Shown here: piece after piece, positions 59,020-64,000 of the stretch
How the letters are laid out: every line of letters begins with the position of its first letter
Numbering within the stretch: the first letter of the stretch is position 1
Source: Bacteroidota bacterium
Lineage (GTDB): Bacteria; Bacteroidota; Rhodothermia; Rhodothermales; Bin80
Assembly: GCA_026708685.1 (NCBI GenBank)
Contig: JAPOUL010000098.1
Coordinates: forward strand, 1-64,000
Direction of reading: 5' to 3'
DNA: 64,000 bases
Translations under genes and position numbers: made by a program
Notes under the pieces: model-generated
What the model was told of the DNA's origin: nothing
What the model saw: only the letters and a program-made list of their open reading frames with translations
Databases searched by the model: none

Positions 59020-60636
59020 ATGTATTCTCGAAGATCATTTATTCAACTGGCGGCGGGTGGTCTCGTCGCCTTCTCTAACATTCAGCGCGAATGGGAAGCC
59101 GATGTGGCAATCATAGGTGGAGGGACTGGCGGGTGTGCTGCTGCACTTGCTGCATTAAGAATGAATCGTACGGTTATTCTTACAGAAGAGACCGACTGGA
59201 TTGGTGGTCAGTTTACTCAGCAGGGGGTTCCCCCCGATGAACATCAATGGATTGAGACTCAAGGTGCAACGACCAGTTACTTGGAATTTCGCCGTCAAAT
59301 TCGTCAGGTATATCGAGATTATTACCCACTGAATCTCCCTGATGCACCTTTACTCAATCCAGGAACATGTCTGGTTTCACGACTCTGCCATCAGCCGCGT
59401 ACTGCTCTTTCCGTATACAATGACTGGTTTGCACCTTATTTAAGTTCGGGGCAACTGAAGATTTTTCTTAACACAGTGCCAGTATCTGCTGATGTCAGCG
59501 GTGATCGGATTGAGTCTGTTCAAATGTCTTCTTCTGAATCGATTATCAAAGCAACGTATTTCATTGATGCAACGGAGGATGGAGCTCTTCTTGAGCTCTC
59601 CAATACGGAGTATGTTTCTGGAGCAGAGGCCGATTCGGATGAATTGCATGCATCCCCTCGTCCAAGCCCTGATAACATGCAAGCCCCCACTTGGTGTTTC
59701 GCTATGGACTATCGGCCGGGTGAAGAATATCTCATTGATCCACCTGAATCGTATGAATACTGGCGAGATTATGTCCCTCCGATTGACCCTCCTTGGCCCG
59801 GAAAACTCTTCAGTTTGACCTACACCCATCCCTATACTTTGGAGCCTACAACTGCTTCATTTGATCCACGACCGGGTGCTGAAACAGAGAACTTTAATTT
59901 GTGGATTTACCGTCGATTGATTGATCCTGGCCTGTTTTCATCGGGAGCATATACAGGGGGAATCTCTCTTGTCAATTGGCCACAGAACGATTATATTGAA
60001 GGAAACCTGTTTGGGAATCCAAAAAGTGAATTCCATCGACAGGCAGCACGGGAAATGAGTCTTTCCTTTTTTTACTGGCTTCAAACAGAAGTTCCACGCG
60101 AAGATGGTGGACAGGGCTGGCCTGGGCTACGATTACGGGGAGATATTCTTGGAACTCATGATGGATTAGCCAAAGCTCCCTACTTAAGAGAGGCTCGCAG
60201 AATTCAATCGGAATTTACTGTTACCGAAGATCATGTTGGAGCCGAAGCACGCCAAAACACCAATAGAGCCGAAGAATTCCATGACACTGTGGGAGTGGGA
60301 AGCTATCGTATTGACTTACATCCATCAACCGGTGGAGACAACTATATTGATGTTCCCTCGCTTCCCTTTGAAATTCCACTGGGGGCCTTGATTCCAGTTC
60401 GCATGGAAAATGTACTTCCTGCAGCAAAAAATATTGGAGTAACTCATATCACTGGTGGTTGTTATCGCTTGCATCCAGTGGAATGGAATATTGGCGAGGC
60501 TACTGGAGCACTCGCTTCGTGGTGCATTGAAAAATCAACTTCACCCCGTGGAGTGAGAGCTCGTCATCTACAAGAATTTCAGGATTTGCTCACTGCACAG
60601 GGCGTACAATTAAGATGGCCAGAATCAATCTACTAA
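59020..60636 (+). CDS. FAD-dependent oxidoreductase with Tat-like signal
   Basis: The 538-residue protein begins with a twin-arginine-like leader (SRRSFIQLAAGGLVAFS, 3-19). An FAD-binding Rossmann motif (IIGGGTGGCAAALAAL, 31-46) and the FAD_oxidored-family EETDWIGGQFTQQG (about 56-69) follow. A C-terminal GCYRLHPVEWNIGEATGALA (about 482-501) is the second FAD contact typical of PF12831-like enzymes. Such proteins are often periplasmic and their substrate is unknown. It is tightly followed (three bases) by the multihaem cytochrome, suggesting that the flavin passes electrons to or from it. Confidence 0.85.
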   Translation: MYSRRSFIQLAAGGLVAFSNIQREWEADVAIIGGGTGGCAAALAALRMNRTVILTEETDWIGGQFTQQGVPPDEHQWIETQGATTSYLEFRRQIRQVYRDYYPLNLPDAPLLNPGTCLVSRLCHQPRTALSVYNDWFAPYLSSGQLKIFLNTVPVSADVSGDRIESVQMSSSESIIKATYFIDATEDGALLELSNTEYVSGAEADSDELHASPRPSPDNMQAPTWCFAMDYRPGEEYLIDPPESYEYWRDYVPPIDPPWPGKLFSLTYTHPYTLEPTTASFDPRPGAETENFNLWIYRRLIDPGLFSSGAYTGGISLVNWPQNDYIEGNLFGNPKSEFHRQAAREMSLSFFYWLQTEVPREDGGQGWPGLRLRGDILGTHDGLAKAPYLREARRIQSEFTVTEDHVGAEARQNTNRAEEFHDTVGVGSYRIDLHPSTGGDNYIDVPSLPFEIPLGALIPVRMENVLPAAKNIGVTHITGGCYRLHPVEWNIGEATGALASWCIEKSTSPRGVRARHLQEFQDLLTAQGVQLRWPESIY

Positions 60637-60639
60637 TCC

Positions 60640-63309
60640 ATGGAACCGTTGCGTACCCGTTACATACGGCTACCTAAGTACCAGAGACGATTGGTTTCAG
60701 TGCTGCTTGGCGGTTTTGCAGTACTTCTCGTCAATAGCCTATTCCTTTATCTCATTGAAGGATCCACTGCACTGCTCTACATGAGCAATGTACTCCTCCA
60801 TATTGGATTGGGTACGTTGTTCACTCTTCCAGCTATTGTCTTTATCATTGTGCATCTTCAAAAGATGCCTCTGCGCAGTAATTGGAAAGCGGCGTTAGCG
60901 GGAAGTGTCACAGCTACATCCTTGATCACCTTATTGACAACGGGATTTGGATTGGTCTTCTTGGGATCCACATGGGCTGGGAGTACACTTGTCTATATCC
61001 ATGTGATCTCAGTAGTCACCACTGCTGTAGGGTTTGTCATCCATGTTTCATTAAAAGATGGAATCCGTTATCGATTTTTAGAGTGGGGGCAGGCCTTCAA
61101 GTCTGGTGGATTCAAGGTATGGCAACATCCATTGACACTGACTTTGGTTGCTGGGCTCTCCATTACATTTTTGGTGGCCCTGGTTCCGTGGTTGCAGGGC
61201 GGGAATCCAATTTACGTTGATGACACCGAAGGAAATCCATTATCTGCGTCCCAGGCCATTCTGGCCCATGATGGGTATTTAAGCGATGATGATCTGGGAC
61301 GATCTCAGTCTTGTGGCCAGCAGGGATGCCATCCCGATGTGGTTACACAGTGGGAGGCATCGGCTCACCGGTTCTCTTCGTTCAATAACCCCTATTACCG
61401 TAAAAGCGTGGAAGCACTCGTTGAGCGGGCAGGTAATGAACCAGCTCGCTGGTGTGCTTCATGTCATGATCCACTGGTTCTTTATACTGGTCGTTTTTCG
61501 GACGATGAACTACTTGATTTTGAACATCCAACGTTCAGTGCTGGTCTGACCTGTCTATCCTGTCATGCGATTGAAGGATTAAGAGATGTCAGGGGTAATG
61601 GCCGGTATGTCATTGCTCAACCTGATGAATACCCCTTTGCCCGATCAACTGACAATACTCCAAGATGGATTCATAATACTCTGGTACGTGCCAATCCAGA
61701 ACCTCATCGCGAAGCTATGCTCAAACCAGTGCATCAAACCATGGAGTTCTGTGGGACATGCCATAAGGTTGGACTACCCCCAGAGGTGAACAACTATCGT
61801 TGGAAGCGGGGCCAGAATGAGTATGATGCATGGCAAAACAGTGGAACGAGCGGAAATACAGTCAGATCCTTTTATTTGCCTGAGGAACCCCTCAACTGTG
61901 TGGACTGCCACATGCCTCTGGTAGAATCCAATGATCAGGGAGCTACGGATGGATTTATTCGAAGTCACACATTTGCATCTGCGAACACGGCAATCCCTCA
62001 CTTGAAGGAGTTTCCTGATCAAATGAAAGAGGCACAGGAGGTTCTGCAGTCATCTGCATCGGTGGACATCTTTACCATTACGGTGAATCAAACTGTCTAC
62101 GGTCCACTGGATCCAGTCCCTCCCCTGAAATCTGGAGACGAAGTCTTCGTTACAGTCGTTGTCCGCAATCGAAAAGTCGGTCATCTTCTTCCTGGTGGGA
62201 CCAATGATTCTAATGAAATGTGGCTGGAATTTTCCGCAGAGGATGAATCAGGATCCCGCATTCTCATCTCAGGTGATCTAGATCAAGAGGGCAGGGTAGA
62301 TTCGACAGCCCACTTCTGGGGAGCTGTGCAGGTGGATCGTGCCAGTCAGCTAATCAATCGCCGAAATGCTCAGGACTGGATTTCAACGGTTTATGCAAAT
62401 ATGATCGGACCCGGTACTGCCCATACCATCCACTACAGGTTTGACGTTCCTTCGGGGGTCTCTTTACACTCTCTCACCGCTCGGTTATATCATCGCAAGT
62501 TCAAATGGTATTTTCATAACTGGACATTTCGTGGACAGGTTGCTCCTGATCAGCCTGACTCATTAGCACATAAAGAGGTTGACTTACGACGGTGGGAACT
62601 CGCTGAAGGTGATGCACCAGATATTCCAGTTACACTCATGGCCTCGGCCAAACGCCCATTGAATCTTCCGTCGGATGTGAGCTATGCATTATGGGAGCGT
62701 TGGAATGATTACGGAATTGGGCTTTTCCTTGAAGGTGACACGCGTAGTGCCATAGAAGCATTTCAGCAGGTTTCCACCATTGCCTCTGACAGTCCAGAGG
62801 GGCCCATCAATATTGCACGCGTCTACCTTGACGAAGGGAATCTTTCCCAGGCGGAGTCCTACCTTGCGGAAGCTGAACGCAGGCAATCAGGATTTTTGAA
62901 GACAGCGTATTTCAGGGCAGAGGTCCTGAAGGGAAGTGGTTTATATGACGATGCTCTTTCAGAGTGGATGAAGGTCTACGATGTGTATCCAAGCGATCGT
63001 GTTCTCTTGCTCTCGATTGCACGCCTTTACTATTTGATGGAACAATACGAAGTAGCATTAGAATGGATTGATCGTACTCTTGAGATTGACCCTGAGGATT
63101 TGGGGGCTTTATACAATCGAATGCTTACACTTGGTGCACTTGGGGACACCCAGCAGCTAGAAGAGGCACAGCAGGTATATGAGTTTTACAAAGAGGATGA
63201 GACAGCACTGGCAGTGACCGGACCCTACAAGCAGAGGCATCCATCCGATAACTTAGAAGCACAGCCTATTCATCAGCATAGTATGAGGCTGGTCAATCCT
63301 CAGCCTTGA
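60640..63309 (+). CDS. Membrane multihaem cytochrome c with TPR tail
   Basis: An 889-residue redox protein. The N-terminal part (about 15-190) has about five TM segments, with a CcdA/DsbB-like general look but no recognised family. The periplasmic region carries five haem c sites: one CX4CH (C225-GQQG-C230-H231), then CXXCH at 272-276, 305-309, 371-375 and 420-424. A beta-rich domain (about 480-640) follows, and the C-terminal region (about 685-870) has TPR repeats. Distal His ligands are plentiful. CX4CH is the haem 1 variant seen in some multihaem cytochromes. Coupling with the FAD enzyme suggests an extracytoplasmic electron-transfer chain. The substrate is not known. Confidence 0.85.
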   Translation: MEPLRTRYIRLPKYQRRLVSVLLGGFAVLLVNSLFLYLIEGSTALLYMSNVLLHIGLGTLFTLPAIVFIIVHLQKMPLRSNWKAALAGSVTATSLITLLTTGFGLVFLGSTWAGSTLVYIHVISVVTTAVGFVIHVSLKDGIRYRFLEWGQAFKSGGFKVWQHPLTLTLVAGLSITFLVALVPWLQGGNPIYVDDTEGNPLSASQAILAHDGYLSDDDLGRSQSCGQQGCHPDVVTQWEASAHRFSSFNNPYYRKSVEALVERAGNEPARWCASCHDPLVLYTGRFSDDELLDFEHPTFSAGLTCLSCHAIEGLRDVRGNGRYVIAQPDEYPFARSTDNTPRWIHNTLVRANPEPHREAMLKPVHQTMEFCGTCHKVGLPPEVNNYRWKRGQNEYDAWQNSGTSGNTVRSFYLPEEPLNCVDCHMPLVESNDQGATDGFIRSHTFASANTAIPHLKEFPDQMKEAQEVLQSSASVDIFTITVNQTVYGPLDPVPPLKSGDEVFVTVVVRNRKVGHLLPGGTNDSNEMWLEFSAEDESGSRILISGDLDQEGRVDSTAHFWGAVQVDRASQLINRRNAQDWISTVYANMIGPGTAHTIHYRFDVPSGVSLHSLTARLYHRKFKWYFHNWTFRGQVAPDQPDSLAHKEVDLRRWELAEGDAPDIPVTLMASAKRPLNLPSDVSYALWERWNDYGIGLFLEGDTRSAIEAFQQVSTIASDSPEGPINIARVYLDEGNLSQAESYLAEAERRQSGFLKTAYFRAEVLKGSGLYDDALSEWMKVYDVYPSDRVLLLSIARLYYLMEQYEVALEWIDRTLEIDPEDLGALYNRMLTLGALGDTQQLEEAQQVYEFYKEDETALAVTGPYKQRHPSDNLEAQPIHQHSMRLVNPQP

Positions 63310-64000
63310 TGGACCGCCGCAAACTCGTCATATTGTTCGCGCCGGATCTGGATTCCACATTGGGAAAGTTTCGATTCCAGAGCTTCATAACCTCGGTCAA
63401 GGTGATAGATGCGTCCAACATGCGTGGTACCCTTAGCGACCATTGCTGCAAGCACCAACGATACACTTGCTCGTAGGTCTGTACTCATCACGCGTGCTCC
63501 AGAGAGTGGTTTCCCACCCTGTACAGTAACTTGATTACCGCTCACATGGGCCATGAGCCCCATCCTTGCGAGTTCGGGGATATGGTTAAAACGATCTCCA
63601 TAGACTTGATCGGTCACGGTCGCAGATCCATCAGCACAAGCAAGGAGGACCGTCCATTGTGCTTGTAAATCCGTTGGAAACCCTGGATAGATTCCAGTTG
63701 TGATGGAAACCGGTGTAAGTCTCTCGGGGGCAGTCACGGTGATGGTGCTGTTGCTGTCGTCAATGATGCATTTTGCACCAGTTCCTTGAAATGCATCCAG
63801 AAATTCATTCCCCAAGTGATCTGATCGAGTATGGGTCATGACCACGGGCTGGTCGGGAATCCCGGCGATTGCCGCAGCAATCATAAACGTACCAAGCTCA
63901 ATGCGGTCGGGGCAGTTACTGAATTGAACGGGATGTAATTCAGCAACCCCCTCCACTTCAATCGTACGGGTCCCAATCCCCTCCAGTTTTGCACCCATGG
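63300..64000 (-). CDS. murA: UDP-N-acetylglucosamine 1-carboxyvinyltransferase, C-terminal part
   Basis: This is the final 233 or so codons of MurA, the first committed enzyme of peptidoglycan synthesis; the rest lies beyond the window. Recognisable are MGAKLEGIGTRTI (near the edge), DRIELGTFMIAAA, GIYPGFPTDLQAQWTVLLA, IFENRF-equivalent VYGDRFNHIPELARMG, and the late DLRASVSLVLAAM with HLDRGYE. All are in the normal order with no break. It converges with the cytochrome gene by a ten-base overlap. The catalytic Cys loop would be upstream, outside the window. Confidence 0.95.
   Translation of the reverse strand, partial: MGAKLEGIGTRTIEVEGVAELHPVQFSNCPDRIELGTFMIAAAIAGIPDQPVVMTHTRSDHLGNEFLDAFQGTGAKCIIDDSNSTITVTAPERLTPVSITTGIYPGFPTDLQAQWTVLLACADGSATVTDQVYGDRFNHIPELARMGLMAHVSGNQVTVQGGKPLSGARVMSTDLRASVSLVLAAMVAKGTTHVGRIYHLDRGYEALESKLSQCGIQIRREQYDEFAAVHQG

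Overview
The window looks like a chromosomal segment of a Bacteroidota/Rhodothermota-type (FCB group) bacterium. Four signs point that way. The F1 ATPase genes atpD-atpC stand apart from the rest of the ATP synthase. Several secreted families typical of that group occur here (DUF3078, DUF2911, M14 carboxypeptidase with signal peptide, HEIGH metalloprotease, Bacteroidota-style LptE lipoprotein). Most start codons lack a Shine-Dalgarno sequence and are preceded by A/T-rich DNA. Flotillin FloA, PspA, a sulfatase, PPK2 and a membrane multiheme cytochrome suggest an environmental, probably aquatic, aerobic organism. This is inferred from gene content; no rRNA gene is present.

Layout. 1-5299 (-): most of a giant secreted Calx-beta-type repeat protein whose N-terminal signal segment is separated from the repeats by a 9-base G tract in the wrong phase. 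5822-6727: ilvE. 6881-8451 (-): a broken amidohydrolase/DUF2911 fusion with a frameshift and an in-frame stop. 8740-15793 (+): uvrB, rpmE, pyrimidine-nucleoside phosphorylase, then a membrane-stress-like set (pspA, a PspA-tail paralogue, a two-TM coiled-coil protein, a CorC/HlyC protein). 15799-23556 (-): floA, moaC, a TIM-barrel-like/membrane protein, an M14 peptidase and recJ. 23966-25960: a lone GHKL-ATPase/nuclease-like fusion flanked by long gene-poor DNA. 27127-34295: MFS transporter, DUF3078 protein, atpC, atpD and a large metalloprotease.

34468-40749 is the most interesting accessory block. It holds a RecQ helicase fused to a phosphoribosyltransferase, two divergent DprA/SMF-like proteins that both end in a sliding-clamp-binding-like tail (QGELF, QGDLF), and a convergent TPR plus S1/cold-shock-like protein resembling components of predicted TOTE-type conflict systems. 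I read it as a candidate DNA-directed defence locus.

41631-49175 (-) is one tight operon-like run: miaB, a sigma-54 activator without sensor domain, lptE, a cellulose-synthase-like glycosyltransferase, a TPR-like protein, anmK and thiL. 49232-54345: a secreted protein, sulfatase lipoprotein, PPK2, CoA-binding protein and a duplicated sensor-like protein. 54807-58933: a complete type III restriction-modification system (mod-res, overlapping by 4 bases). 59020-63309: a Tat-exported-type FAD oxidoreductase coupled to a five-haem membrane cytochrome with TPRs. 63300-64000 (-): the C-terminal part of murA.

No rRNA, tRNA, CRISPR array, transposase or integrase gene was recognised. Three separate anti-DNA or putative anti-DNA units (GHKL-nuclease, RecQ-PRTase/DprA, type III R-M) within 35 kb make the centre and right half a likely defence-rich region set among housekeeping genes.
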